Positions 1 to 7,636 of a stretch of 8,973 bases of DNA are shown here, piece after piece (position 1 is the first letter of the stretch; each line of letters opens with the position of its first letter). A program made the translations under genes and the position numbers. Location: positions 1 to 8,973 of the forward strand of contig CACYBO010000075.1 of the NCBI GenBank assembly GCA_902772685.1, given 5' to 3'. The notes beneath the pieces are model-generated. The model was given only the letters and a program-made list of their open reading frames with translations. It was not told the DNA's origin and ran no database searches. The DNA is from an uncultured Eubacteriales bacterium (GTDB lineage: Bacteria; Bacillota; Clostridia; Peptostreptococcales; Anaerovoracaceae).

Positions 1-25
1 CTTTTGCGTGATTATCATATTACAG

Positions 26-68
26 AAAACCCGCAGATTTTGAACGGCTAATGATCAAAACCTGCGGG
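26..68 (-). terminator. Rho-independent terminator of the COG2426-type gene
   Basis: Read on the minus strand, a 14-base arm (68-55) pairs with 43-30 through 13 Watson-Crick pairs and one G-U pair. The loop is 11 bases and four T follow (29-26). It lies about 20 bases after the TAA stop of the minus-strand gene, as expected for an intrinsic terminator. The hairpin is nearly symmetric, but on the plus strand it has no T tract, so it acts on the minus strand. Confidence 0.85.
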
Positions 69-88
69 ACGTTGCGTTCTCACAGCGC

Positions 89-565
89 TTACGCTACCGT
101 AACGACGCCGAATGTGATGAGAAATACGACGATTCCGGCAGCCACGACACCGGCGAAGATGATTGGAACGGCATTCTTCAGACGCAGGTCGAAGAATGCG
201 GCTACCAGCGAGCCGGTCCAGGCACCTGTTCCCGGGAGCGGAACTGCTACAAGCAGGAACAGCCCGAACATCTCATACTTGACGAGCTTCTCACCGCCCT
301 TGGCTGCTTTTGCTTCAAGCCTCGTAGCGATGCGGTCGAACTTCTCAAACCGATGCATCCAATCGAGGATGCGGCGGATGAAGATGATGATGAACGGGAC
401 AGGCACCATATTGCCGATGATGCTGACGATCAGAGCTGTCAGCGGCGAAAGACCCATTCCGACGCCGATCGGAAGGGCGCCTCTGAGCTCTATGATCGGC
501 ACCATTGAAATCAGAAAAGTGGCCAGTAATTTACCGGCGTATGTAGTCGTAAACCATGTAATCAT
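89..565 (-). CDS. Small integral membrane protein, COG2426 / putative small multidrug export family
   Basis: This 158-residue protein is very hydrophobic and has about four membrane segments (roughly residues 12-31, 40-64, 98-118, 132-156). The first segment runs into the motif PIIELRGALPIG (23-34), and a second conserved loop, PLPGTGAWTG, sits at 109-118; together they are typical of the COG2426/PF06695 family. The length is normal for the family. The family name suggests drug export, but the true substrate is not established, and the proline-glycine loop also recalls DedA-type membrane proteins. The ATG at 565 is the only good start: upstream in frame there is only a CTG before a stop, and the next Met is inside the conserved region. 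No Shine-Dalgarno sequence precedes it; see the promoter entry. The gene is monocistronic and divergent from the peptidase gene. Confidence 0.85.
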   Translation of the reverse strand: MITWFTTTYAGKLLATFLISMVPIIELRGALPIGVGMGLSPLTALIVSIIGNMVPVPFIIIFIRRILDWMHRFEKFDRIATRLEAKAAKGGEKLVKYEMFGLFLLVAVPLPGTGAWTGSLVAAFFDLRLKNAVPIIFAGVVAAGIVVFLITFGVVTVA

Positions 566-571
566 GAGCAG

Positions 572-580
572 ATTATAACA
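572..580 (-). promoter_or_regulatory. Extended -10 promoter, probably giving a leaderless mRNA
   Basis: On the minus strand, 580-572 reads TGTTATAAT, an exact extended -10 (TGnTATAAT). The -35 region is weak, which extended -10 promoters tolerate. The last T of the hexamer is seven bases from 565, so transcription would start at or next to the A of the start ATG. No purine-rich ribosome binding site lies between them. Confidence 0.6.
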
Positions 581-622
581 TAGAAAAACTTAAAAAAACA
601 TAGTCTTTGACTCTGCAGGGTG

Positions 623-628
623 TATAAT
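623..628 (+). promoter_or_regulatory. Candidate -10 element for the peptidase gene
   Basis: A perfect TATAAT lies about 49 bases before the start codon at 677. No convincing -35 stands at 16-18 bases: the TTGACT at 607-612 is only 10 bases upstream and cannot pair with this -10. A strong AAAGGAGG (657-664) then precedes the ATG. The promoter is likely, but which upstream element it uses is unclear. Confidence 0.4.
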
Positions 629-676
629 AAACTCAGTCGATATTATTATTATGCGCAAAGGAGGAGAGGTATCTAA

Positions 677-2932
677 ATGAGAACTAAGAAATGGAGCAAA
701 TTGTTCGTATTTATGCTCGTTCTCGCCATGTGCGTGTGGACCTTGTCGGCATGCGGAGGTTCAGGCGGAGAAGCTGAAGAGCCTGCTTCGGATGAACCGG
801 CAGCTGCTGCGGATGGTTATACTGCGTCTGAGGTAACATCGGATCTGTCGATGGCCGAAGCTGTCAAAGCATTCAATGATGCAGTAGACATGGACTACGC
901 ATATGATCTGGGATATGAACTGGCATATGACTGGGACAATCTGGCAGAAGCCAATGGCTGGAGATCCGCAGGATCAGATGCAGAGCATGCTACTGCAGAT
1001 TATCTGGTTAAAGAATGGGAAAGCATCGGACTGCAGAATGTCGACAAACTGGGTTCGACATGCGATAAGTTCCAATTCAACAGCTCATCGATGAAAATCG
1101 CTGATTCAGATGTTGACTTCCACGGAAACGATCAGGAAGCTGTAGAGGCCGGAACAAACGGTCCTGCCTCCTATCAGGTTAATGGAACGGACGGAGATCT
1201 TACTGCTGAAATTGTTAACTGCAAGACGGGATTTGAAGCTGACTACGAAGGCAAAGATCTGGAAGGAAAGATCGCTCTCGTTCAGGTCGACCAGTCAAAT
1301 GAAGCCTGGATCGACGTTTATATGGAACAGGCTCATAAAGCCGGAGCTGCAGCTCTCGTAACATGGGCGAACAGCGGATACGGTGAAGCCGGTACGTTCA
1401 CGACGAACGTTCAGGACGTATGCTCAAGCGATCTGCTGCCGACAGTAGCGATCAGCGCTGATCAGGCAAAGAAAGTTAAGAAGGCCATCAAGGAAGGTCA
1501 CACGGAGTGCACACTGAACGTTGATGCTGAGATGGTGGATAACGGCGGCACGACATATAACGTTGTCGGCATGATTCCGGGCAAGAGCCATGATCAGAAA
1601 ATCGTCATATCAGCTCACTATGACAAGTACTGGTATGGATTCCAGGATGACTGCTGTGCAGTATCACTGGTAGCTGCTATCGCAAAGGCAATGGTAGATT
1701 CAGAATACGAGCCTGAGAACGACATCTACTTCATCGCTCACGGCGCTGAAGAGTGGGGCGTAACCGATTCCCAGTTCGACTGGACGACAGGCGCATGGGG
1801 CGTATGCGAAGAGCATTCCGATATTCCTGACAATTGCCTGGCGATGATCAACTGCGAACTGCCTGCTTTTGCACCGGCTGAAGGGCAGATGTCAATCGTA
1901 TGTGTTCCTGAATTCAGAACACTCGTAGGCACGATGTTCGATTCGGGTCTGATCACCACTTCGGGCAAGGCTGTGTTTACAACAGAACCGGCAGATGCAA
2001 CGACGATGGAAGACGGTATTACCTACAGAGTTCACGGGGTTCCATATCTGATCAACGGATTTGAAGATCAGGTATTCGTATCACACAACTATCATACGAT
2101 AGCTGATAACGCTGAGACCTATGATGCAGATGTCTTCCAGACCAACATCGACTGGTACGGCGCATATGCGATGTACATCGATACGGAGCCGGCTCTTGAA
2201 CTTGATACCGGAGTTCTCGCTAATTATCTGAAGAAGGGCTTCAACGAAGAGTATGCTAAGGAAGCCGGCATTGATACAGAGAAGTATCTTGCAGCTGTGA
2301 AAGAGCTCAAAGCTGCCGGAAAGACGGCATATGATGCGGCAGTTGCCTGCAACAAGGCCTATGAGGAAGCTGTAGCGAACGGAGACGAAGATGCTGCTGC
2401 TGAACTGAGAACACAGGGCGCAGAGCTGAACAAGAAGGTTCTTGAGGCGTTCCAGGTAACGCAGGACAAGTTCTTCTATGACAGCGACTTCTCAGCTGAT
2501 TACGGACAGGTACAGACATTCAACAACCTGACATACATCGACGGTGTTCTGTCAGGCATCGAAAACAAAGCTGATATCTGGGGCGAAGACGGCGATGGTA
2601 TCGCAGATTCCGCTTATATGCTGAACTGCGTCCACGACTACAACTACTGCAACTTCAGCGCTGATATCGCGGAGAGAGGCATCGATATGTACACTGATGA
2701 ATACTATGCAGACAAGAATCAGGGGCAGTGGGGCTACGGCCACCAGAACCCTGTGGTCCACGTCGGTGACATTTCCGCTCAGATCCAGAGAGCTGAGACA
2801 ATCGATGATGTGGACGTCGATGCGGCTAATGAAGCGTACGGCGCTGCAAGAGATGAACTGATCAAGTATCTGGGAACTGCACTTGCTGCTGAGATGACGT
2901 ATATGAGCGACGTAGCGGATTGTCTTCAGTAA
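677..2932 (+). CDS. Secreted lipoprotein, PA domain plus M28-family zinc peptidase
   Basis: This 751-residue protein is probably an extracellular, membrane-anchored aminopeptidase that supplies amino acids from peptides. A basic, hydrophobic signal peptide ends in lipobox LSAC, giving lipidated Cys26, then an acidic low-complexity linker. A protease-associated (PA) domain spans about 165-290 and an M28 catalytic domain about 290-505. The visible metal-site residues are His314 with Asp316 (AHYD), Asp324/325 (QDD), the pair Glu358/Glu359 (GAEEWG; catalytic base and zinc ligand) and His473 (NYHT). The usual aspartate ligand after the conserved Asn is Glu394 here (NCEL), a conservative change. 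Residues 510-751 form a long, partly helical extension (about 535-590 Ala/Glu/Lys rich) that I cannot assign. The start is fixed by AAAGGAGG at 657-664. The gene stands alone and ends in its own terminator. Substrate specificity is not visible. Confidence 0.85.
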   Translation: MRTKKWSKLFVFMLVLAMCVWTLSACGGSGGEAEEPASDEPAAAADGYTASEVTSDLSMAEAVKAFNDAVDMDYAYDLGYELAYDWDNLAEANGWRSAGSDAEHATADYLVKEWESIGLQNVDKLGSTCDKFQFNSSSMKIADSDVDFHGNDQEAVEAGTNGPASYQVNGTDGDLTAEIVNCKTGFEADYEGKDLEGKIALVQVDQSNEAWIDVYMEQAHKAGAAALVTWANSGYGEAGTFTTNVQDVCSSDLLPTVAISADQAKKVKKAIKEGHTECTLNVDAEMVDNGGTTYNVVGMIPGKSHDQKIVISAHYDKYWYGFQDDCCAVSLVAAIAKAMVDSEYEPENDIYFIAHGAEEWGVTDSQFDWTTGAWGVCEEHSDIPDNCLAMINCELPAFAPAEGQMSIVCVPEFRTLVGTMFDSGLITTSGKAVFTTEPADATTMEDGITYRVHGVPYLINGFEDQVFVSHNYHTIADNAETYDADVFQTNIDWYGAYAMYIDTEPALELDTGVLANYLKKGFNEEYAKEAGIDTEKYLAAVKELKAAGKTAYDAAVACNKAYEEAVANGDEDAAAELRTQGAELNKKVLEAFQVTQDKFFYDSDFSADYGQVQTFNNLTYIDGVLSGIENKADIWGEDGDGIADSAYMLNCVHDYNYCNFSADIAERGIDMYTDEYYADKNQGQWGYGHQNPVVHVGDISAQIQRAETIDDVDVDAANEAYGAARDELIKYLGTALAAEMTYMSDVADCLQ

Positions 2933-2972
2933 AGACTGAAAGCACAGTCGTTATATATACCAGGTAAAAGCA

Positions 2973-3009
2973 ACGGACCGGACCGTATTCAATACGGCCG
3001 GTCCGTTTT
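2973..3009 (+). terminator. Strong rho-independent terminator after the peptidase gene
   Basis: Nine GC-rich base pairs (2973-2981 with 2998-3006) continue past a single bulged A (2982) into five more (2983-2987 with 2993-2997). The loop is TTCAA, and TTTT starts at the stem's final T (3006-3009). It lies about 40 bases after the peptidase stop codon and separates this gene from mtnA. Confidence 0.9.
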
Positions 3010-3036
3010 GTCATCGGGACGCGGCCCCACTGTCTG

Positions 3037-3045
3037 TGGTATAAT
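3037..3045 (+). promoter_or_regulatory. Extended -10 promoter of mtnA
   Basis: TGGTATAAT at 3037-3045 is an exact extended -10. The sequence 16-18 bases upstream has no good -35, which is compatible with an extended -10 promoter. Transcription would start near 3052, giving a leader of about 20 bases that carries AGGAGG (3060-3065), six bases before the mtnA ATG. This short leader leaves no room for a riboswitch. Confidence 0.6.
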
Positions 3046-3071
3046 AAGATATCCCATTCAGGAGGAGTATC

Positions 3072-4214
3072 ATGGACCACATCAGACTGAGCGAAGCAGG
3101 AAGCAGTGTGATTATATTGGATCAGAGTCTGCTGCCGTTAGAAGAAAAGTACATAAAACTGACGACCCTTGAAGAAATGGCTGAGGCCATCAAAAAACTG
3201 CGTGTCAGAGGCGCTCCAGCCATCGGGATCTTCGCGGGGTATGCACTTGCGGCTCTGGCAAAACAGCAGTGCAGGCCAAAAGCGATCAGCAGCTGCTGCG
3301 GCGCAAGCGGAACTTCGGATGAGGGCTTCATCCAGATTCTGCAGACACAGGGAGATGTGCTCAAGGATGCGAGACCGACTGCAGTCAATCTTGCCTGGGC
3401 TGTTGACCGCGTAATTCATGCAGTTCGCGTGGAGATGTTCCGGGCGCGCAGAGAAGACCCGACGAGGCTCAATGCCAACGCAGGGGCACGCAGACTTGCG
3501 GAGGCCGCAACGAGAGAGGCAACAGCGATCCATGAGGAAGATAAGGCGATGTGCCGTGCCATTGCAGAATATGGGCTTGAAGAGGTCAGAAAAGTCTGCA
3601 CGGACGCCGGGCATGACGGTCCTATCGGAATCCTGACACATTGCAATGCCGGACCGCTTGCAACATCTGAATACGGAACTGCGCTGGGACCCGTTCTGCT
3701 GGGAACAGAGCAGGGCGTAAAGTTCAGAGTTTTTGCTGATGAGACGAGACCTCTGCTGCAGGGTGCCAGACTGACGACCTATGAACTGCAAAAGGCCGGA
3801 GTAGATGTAACACTGATATGTGACAATATGGCGTCCTCCGTCATGAAAAAAGGCCTTGTGCAGGCGGTATTTGTCGGCTGTGACAGGGTGGCGGCAAATG
3901 GTGATACGGCGAATAAAATCGGAACTTCCGGCGTTGCGGTGCTGGCGAAGCACTACGGAATCCCATTTTATGTTCTGGGACCGTCCTCGTCCATAGATCT
4001 GGAATGCCCGAATGGCGACGCGATTCCTATTGAAGAAAGGGATCCCGAAGAAATCCGCAGCAAGTTCTATGAAAAACCGGTTGCGCCGGAGGGAACCGAG
4101 TGCTTTAACCCATCTTTTGACGTTACGGATGCGGAGCTTATTACGGGAATCATCACAGAGAAGGGTATATTCAGATATCCTTATACAGAAAGCTTGACAG
4201 CGTTTAGTAAATAA
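3072..4214 (+). CDS. mtnA: S-methyl-5-thioribose-1-phosphate isomerase (aldose-ketose isomerase, eIF2B-like fold)
   Basis: MtnA converts 5-methylthioribose 1-phosphate to the ribulose form, a cytosolic step in recycling the methylthioadenosine released from S-adenosylmethionine. Family signatures are clear: RVRGAPAIGI (44-53), RPTAVNLAWAVDR (101-113), THCNAGPL (189-196) with the catalytic-type Cys191, ADETRPLLQGARLTTYEL (222-239), and CDRVAANGDTANKIGT (270-285) with the catalytic-type Asp271. The NPSFDVT motif and the ITEKGI end (about 346-366) are also typical. At 380 residues it is longer than the usual 345-355 or so. The extra length sits near 65-85 (Cys/Ser/Ala rich) and near 121-140. No other methionine-salvage gene (mtnK, mtnN, mtnB and so on) is in the window. 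A related role, such as ribose-1,5-bisphosphate isomerase or a 5-deoxyribose/DHAP shunt, is possible. The start is supported by AGGAGG at 3060-3065. Confidence 0.92.
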   Translation: MDHIRLSEAGSSVIILDQSLLPLEEKYIKLTTLEEMAEAIKKLRVRGAPAIGIFAGYALAALAKQQCRPKAISSCCGASGTSDEGFIQILQTQGDVLKDARPTAVNLAWAVDRVIHAVRVEMFRARREDPTRLNANAGARRLAEAATREATAIHEEDKAMCRAIAEYGLEEVRKVCTDAGHDGPIGILTHCNAGPLATSEYGTALGPVLLGTEQGVKFRVFADETRPLLQGARLTTYELQKAGVDVTLICDNMASSVMKKGLVQAVFVGCDRVAANGDTANKIGTSGVAVLAKHYGIPFYVLGPSSSIDLECPNGDAIPIEERDPEEIRSKFYEKPVAPEGTECFNPSFDVTDAELITGIITEKGIFRYPYTESLTAFSK

Positions 4215-4222
4215 TTTACAAT
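4194..4222 (+). promoter_or_regulatory. SigA-type promoter of the ATPase-like/antiporter operon
   Basis: A perfect TTGACA (4194-4199) inside the last codons of mtnA is followed, after exactly 17 bases, by TACAAT (4217-4222). Transcription would start near 4229. No terminator hairpin is seen after mtnA, so some readthrough from mtnA is also possible. A second TATAAT at 4226-4231 lacks a -35 at the right distance. Confidence 0.7.
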
Positions 4223-4262
4223 ATTTATAATAATTTCCAATCTTGTACAAAAGGGGTTTGAG

Positions 4263-5294
4263 ATGGAGAATCTTGATATTGCTGTTGTTTCACCCGATGA
4301 GGCGTACAACAGAGTTCTTTCTATGTCGCTGACTGATGCCTGCGGGCAGATTAAAGTAACATCGTTCACTACAAAACAGTTCGTCCTGGAATGGTCTGAA
4401 TACGATGGCCCCGGAGCGTTCTATGATCATTTTGATCTGATCCTCTGGGCCGGCGATGAGATCAGGGAATCCTACGGCGACAATATTATTTATCTCTCCG
4501 ACAGACTGTCACTCGTCAGTATGGATTACGCAGGCAGCAGGTTTTCCGTCTACAGATACAGTCCTGCCTACGCGATTGCCTCTGCGATATTTGACATATA
4601 CGAACATCTCACAGGGAGAAGTGTTCCTTTTGTCAAGAAGGACGATTTTAAGGTGTTTGCTTTTGCATCATACTGCGGAGGTGCAGGATGCACGACCCTC
4701 GCCAGAGCTGTCGGACAGGAACTGACCCGTTTCCACGGAAAGCGTGTGATGTATTTGAGCCTGGAAGATGTTTCGTCAGCAGGCGAGTATGCTTTTGCAC
4801 CTGCCGGAGTGAAAACTGAAGGGGAGTTTCTCTACAGGCTATTGGGCAGGAACAAGCTGCCGTTTCTTGATTCATATCTCATAAAGGATGAATATGGAGT
4901 CTGTTCATTTGTTCCGTCAAAGGGCAAGAATCCGATCAGAGAACTGGCGGAAGATGAGATGCGGAGAACTCTTGCTGCGCTTATGGGGAGCGGCGTGTTC
5001 GATGTGATCGTAACGGATCTGTCTACATGCATCAACGGGGCGGCCTGTGCTGTGCTGGAGTCTTCTGATGGTATATGTGTTGTTGCGGATTCACCGGAAC
5101 CGGGAATCAGAGAGAACAGTTATATGAATCAGCTCAAAAGCACTCTTGATGATGAAATTACAAAAAGAATCATCAGGACAGAGAACCGGTTCCTCAGGAA
5201 CAGAGAAGAAACAGATGCTGTGTCACAAATGGAAGGTTTTTTCGGGATAGAGGTAAGTAAACTCACAGGAACGCTTGTCAATATGGTAAAATAA
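4263..5294 (+). CDS. CpaE/TadZ-like P-loop protein (MinD/ParA superfamily) with degenerate Walker A
   Basis: This 343-residue protein fits the CpaE/TadZ layout. An N-terminal receiver-like region (about 1-95, with DLILWAG at 58-64) leads to a linker segment (RYSPAYAIASAI, 98-109) and a MinD/ParA-type ATPase fold from about 130. The deviant Walker A, normally KGGxGKTT, reads CGGAGCTT (138-145): both the signature lysine and the P-loop lysine are cysteine. A Walker B-like strand, VIVTDLS, follows at 248-254 with Asp252. Such proteins usually place pilus secretion machinery or other complexes at a pole or the membrane. Without the lysines, ATP hydrolysis is doubtful, so a scaffold or sensor role is more likely (inference). 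No tad/flp pilus genes are nearby; the only partner is the antiporter gene 31 bases downstream. AAAAGGGG at 4249-4256 supports the ATG start. Confidence 0.7.
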   Translation: MENLDIAVVSPDEAYNRVLSMSLTDACGQIKVTSFTTKQFVLEWSEYDGPGAFYDHFDLILWAGDEIRESYGDNIIYLSDRLSLVSMDYAGSRFSVYRYSPAYAIASAIFDIYEHLTGRSVPFVKKDDFKVFAFASYCGGAGCTTLARAVGQELTRFHGKRVMYLSLEDVSSAGEYAFAPAGVKTEGEFLYRLLGRNKLPFLDSYLIKDEYGVCSFVPSKGKNPIRELAEDEMRRTLAALMGSGVFDVIVTDLSTCINGAACAVLESSDGICVVADSPEPGIRENSYMNQLKSTLDDEITKRIIRTENRFLRNREETDAVSQMEGFFGIEVSKLTGTLVNMVK

Positions 5295-5308
5295 TAGTGT
5301 AAGAAGGC

Positions 5309-5316
5309 AAAGGAGG
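5309..5316 (+). promoter_or_regulatory. Ribosome binding site that sets the TTG start of the antiporter
   Basis: AAAGGAGG, followed by a G run, lies nine bases before TTG at 5326. No in-frame ATG lies nearby, and the hydrophobic N-terminus typical of the family begins directly after this TTG. This supports the non-ATG start. Confidence 0.75.
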
Positions 5317-5325
5317 GGGGAGACT

Positions 5326-7632
5326 TTGCATCTTGAATCACTGGTAGCAGATCTGGCGCTCATATTGGTGGCAAGTGGTATTGTCACAGTCATATTCCGC
5401 AAACTGAAACAGCCCGTTGTTCTCGGGTATATTGTTGCGGGTTTTCTGATCAGCCCTCATTTTGTGTACCTGCCTACGATAGTGGAACCGGAGAACATCT
5501 CTACATGGGGCGATCTGGGAGTGATTTTCCTCATGTTCGGTCTGGGCCTGGAGTTCAGCTTCAAGAGACTGGGGCAGATCGGCGGCAGTGCATTTACTGT
5601 GGCAGCAACGGTTATGGCAATGATGATTCTGGTCGGCGCAGGCGTAGGAACACTCCTGGGCTGGGGGAAAATGGACTGTATATTCCTCGGCGGAATGATT
5701 TCGATGTCCTCGACCATGATTATTCTCAAATCGTATGAAGAGTATAACCTGACGCGGGAACCCTTCGCCCAGATGGTCCTCGGCGCCCTTGTCTTCGAGG
5801 ATGTAGCAGGAATATTCATGCTCATTATACTGTCTGCGATTTCTGTTGGCCGGAACGTGTCAGGCGTTGCATTGGCGCAGCAGATAATCATTATGCTTGT
5901 ATATCTGCTGGTATGGGTTCTCATAGGCGTTTATGTGATACCTTCCGTGCTCAAGAAGATCACAGGGCTCCTCAATGATGAACTCGTTCTGATTGTTTCC
6001 ACCGGACTATGTCTTCTCATGGTCGTCATCGCGAATCTGATAGGGTTTTCATCCGCTTTGGGAGCGTTTCTCGCCGGTTCGATTCTGGCAGGGACGGTTC
6101 AGTCTGACAGAATCCGATATCTGGTCAAACCTGTTAAGGACCTGTTTGGAGCGATCTTCTTCGTATCTGTAGGAATGATGATCATACCTAGTCTGCTTGT
6201 GGAATACATCGTGCAGATCATCATAATCACCATAGTTGTAATCGTCGGTCAGATGACTTTCTCTGTTATAGGAATTCTTCTCTCCGGCCAGTCGCTGCAC
6301 ACAGCAATCAGGGGCGGATTCAGCATGGTGCAGATCGGAGAGTTCTCATTCATTGTTGCGACGCTCGGTATGAGTTTCGGCGTAATCAGCGGTTTTCTGT
6401 ATCCGATCATTGTATGCGTGTCGGTAATAACATCATTTTTCACACCTCTGTTCATAAAAAACGCCGAACGGTTTTACAAGTTCCTGGACAAAAGGCTTCC
6501 TGATAAGGCAAGAAAAGCCTTGAGACGGAACACATCTGAGAATCAGACGAGAGACTCCCGCGATCAGGACTGGAATCAGTACATCAAAAAAGTCTGCATC
6601 AGAACCGGGCTGTGCTCATCCATACTGTTTCTGTTCTACTGGGCAGGCATCAGATACCTGATGCCGCGCATTACAGATGCGATGAATTCCACACTCGCGG
6701 GAAATTCTGTTTCCGCTGCTGTGATTATTCTCCTGATGCTGCCTGTAATCAATGTCATGTTTGATTCCAACGCCACACTGTTTTACAAGCTGTGGGTGAA
6801 GCACAGAAGTAATCATCTTCCGCTCATCACCATAAGAGCGCTCAGGGCGCTGATAGGTGCGTGCTTCATAGCGCTGGTGCTGCGCAAAATATTCCACATC
6901 CCATTCGTGATCCTGGTGCTTATCGCGGCGATTCCGATCATCTTTATCATTAGATCAGCGTGGCTGAACGGCGTAACGATTGCGATGGAAAAGAGATTTG
7001 TCGCGAATTTTTCAGAGAGAACGCTCGACAAGGCAAAGAAAGACAGGACGAGGCATAAGAGCCACAGATGGCTGGACGAATCACTGTATGTGACTGAATT
7101 TGAGATAACAGATCCTGAGTTTTACAAGACAATATTTGATTTCACCAAGAGAAGGGACTTCGTCGTAACAATAATACGAATCATACGCAAGGAGGGATAT
7201 GTGAATATGCCGTCCGCGGATGAAATCATCAAATACGGCGATATCCTGCAGATGATAGGCACATGGGACGAGGTAGACGCCTGTACGATACTTCTGGAGA
7301 AGGACGAAGCCATAACGTATACGGAATCTGTAGACCGGACACTTAAGGATTTCATGTACGGTCAGAGATTTGAGGGAGTTCCGGAAGAGGGTGAACTCGT
7401 CTGCGTTCCGATCAAACTCGAGGGTGATTCAAAGTTTATCAGAAAGTCCATTAAGAACTGCGGGCTGAGGCAGGCCTTCGGCGCTACGATAATAGGCATA
7501 GAACGGGGAGCGCTTCCTATGGTCAGCCCCGATATTGATACAGTACTTGCTAAGGATGATATCCTCTGGCTCATCGGGGGTACAACAATGGTCAATAAGC
7601 TCATAAGAAGCGGGCTCATGGACAGCGAGTAG
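5326..7632 (+). CDS. CPA2-family cation:proton antiporter (KefB/YbaL-like) with C-terminal RCK_C domains
   Basis: This 768-residue membrane protein probably exchanges K+ or Na+ for protons. Residues about 5-380 form the Na+/H+ exchanger domain with roughly 11-12 membrane helices. Visible signatures are LKQPVVLGYIVAGFLISP (27-44), LGVIFLMFGLGLEFS (64-78), ISMSSTMIILK (125-135) and LVFEDVAGI (155-163) with Asp159, the likely ion/proton-binding aspartate. A charged linker (about 385-420) leads to a second bundle of about four hydrophobic segments (about 425-550). The cytosolic tail carries two TrkA-C/RCK_C-like units (about 585-660 and 685-765). There is no RCK_N Rossmann domain, so NAD(H)/glutathione gating of the classic Kef type is not expected. 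RCK_C domains in Firmicutes transporters often bind cyclic di-AMP, which is a plausible regulator here (inference). The gene is second in an operon, 31 bases after the CpaE-like gene. Confidence 0.88.
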   Translation: MHLESLVADLALILVASGIVTVIFRKLKQPVVLGYIVAGFLISPHFVYLPTIVEPENISTWGDLGVIFLMFGLGLEFSFKRLGQIGGSAFTVAATVMAMMILVGAGVGTLLGWGKMDCIFLGGMISMSSTMIILKSYEEYNLTREPFAQMVLGALVFEDVAGIFMLIILSAISVGRNVSGVALAQQIIIMLVYLLVWVLIGVYVIPSVLKKITGLLNDELVLIVSTGLCLLMVVIANLIGFSSALGAFLAGSILAGTVQSDRIRYLVKPVKDLFGAIFFVSVGMMIIPSLLVEYIVQIIIITIVVIVGQMTFSVIGILLSGQSLHTAIRGGFSMVQIGEFSFIVATLGMSFGVISGFLYPIIVCVSVITSFFTPLFIKNAERFYKFLDKRLPDKARKALRRNTSENQTRDSRDQDWNQYIKKVCIRTGLCSSILFLFYWAGIRYLMPRITDAMNSTLAGNSVSAAVIILLMLPVINVMFDSNATLFYKLWVKHRSNHLPLITIRALRALIGACFIALVLRKIFHIPFVILVLIAAIPIIFIIRSAWLNGVTIAMEKRFVANFSERTLDKAKKDRTRHKSHRWLDESLYVTEFEITDPEFYKTIFDFTKRRDFVVTIIRIIRKEGYVNMPSADEIIKYGDILQMIGTWDEVDACTILLEKDEAITYTESVDRTLKDFMYGQRFEGVPEEGELVCVPIKLEGDSKFIRKSIKNCGLRQAFGATIIGIERGALPMVSPDIDTVLAKDDILWLIGGTTMVNKLIRSGLMDSE

Positions 7633-7636
7633 AGGA

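Noticed and set aside
51..578. 175-residue plus-strand frame antisense to the COG2426-type gene
   Set aside because: It starts inside the terminator hairpin and gives low-complexity Thr/Arg/Met-rich protein; the minus-strand frame shows real membrane-family motifs.
607..628. TTGACT and TATAAT as one promoter for the peptidase gene
   Set aside because: The spacer is only 10 bases, too short for SigA-type RNA polymerase.
4226..4231. TATAAT as the -10 of the CpaE-like gene
   Set aside because: No -35 stands at the right distance, while TACAAT at 4217-4222 is exactly 17 bases from a perfect TTGACA.
3138..4250. 370-residue open frame on the minus strand, antisense to mtnA
   Set aside because: It mirrors the full length of a gene with clear family motifs. 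Its translation is rich in Arg, Cys and Ser with no recognisable domain, and no ribosome binding site precedes it.
5457..5924. 155-residue minus-strand frame within the antiporter gene
   Set aside because: It is antisense to conserved antiporter helices, with an Ile/Thr/Arg/Pro-rich product and no ribosome binding site.
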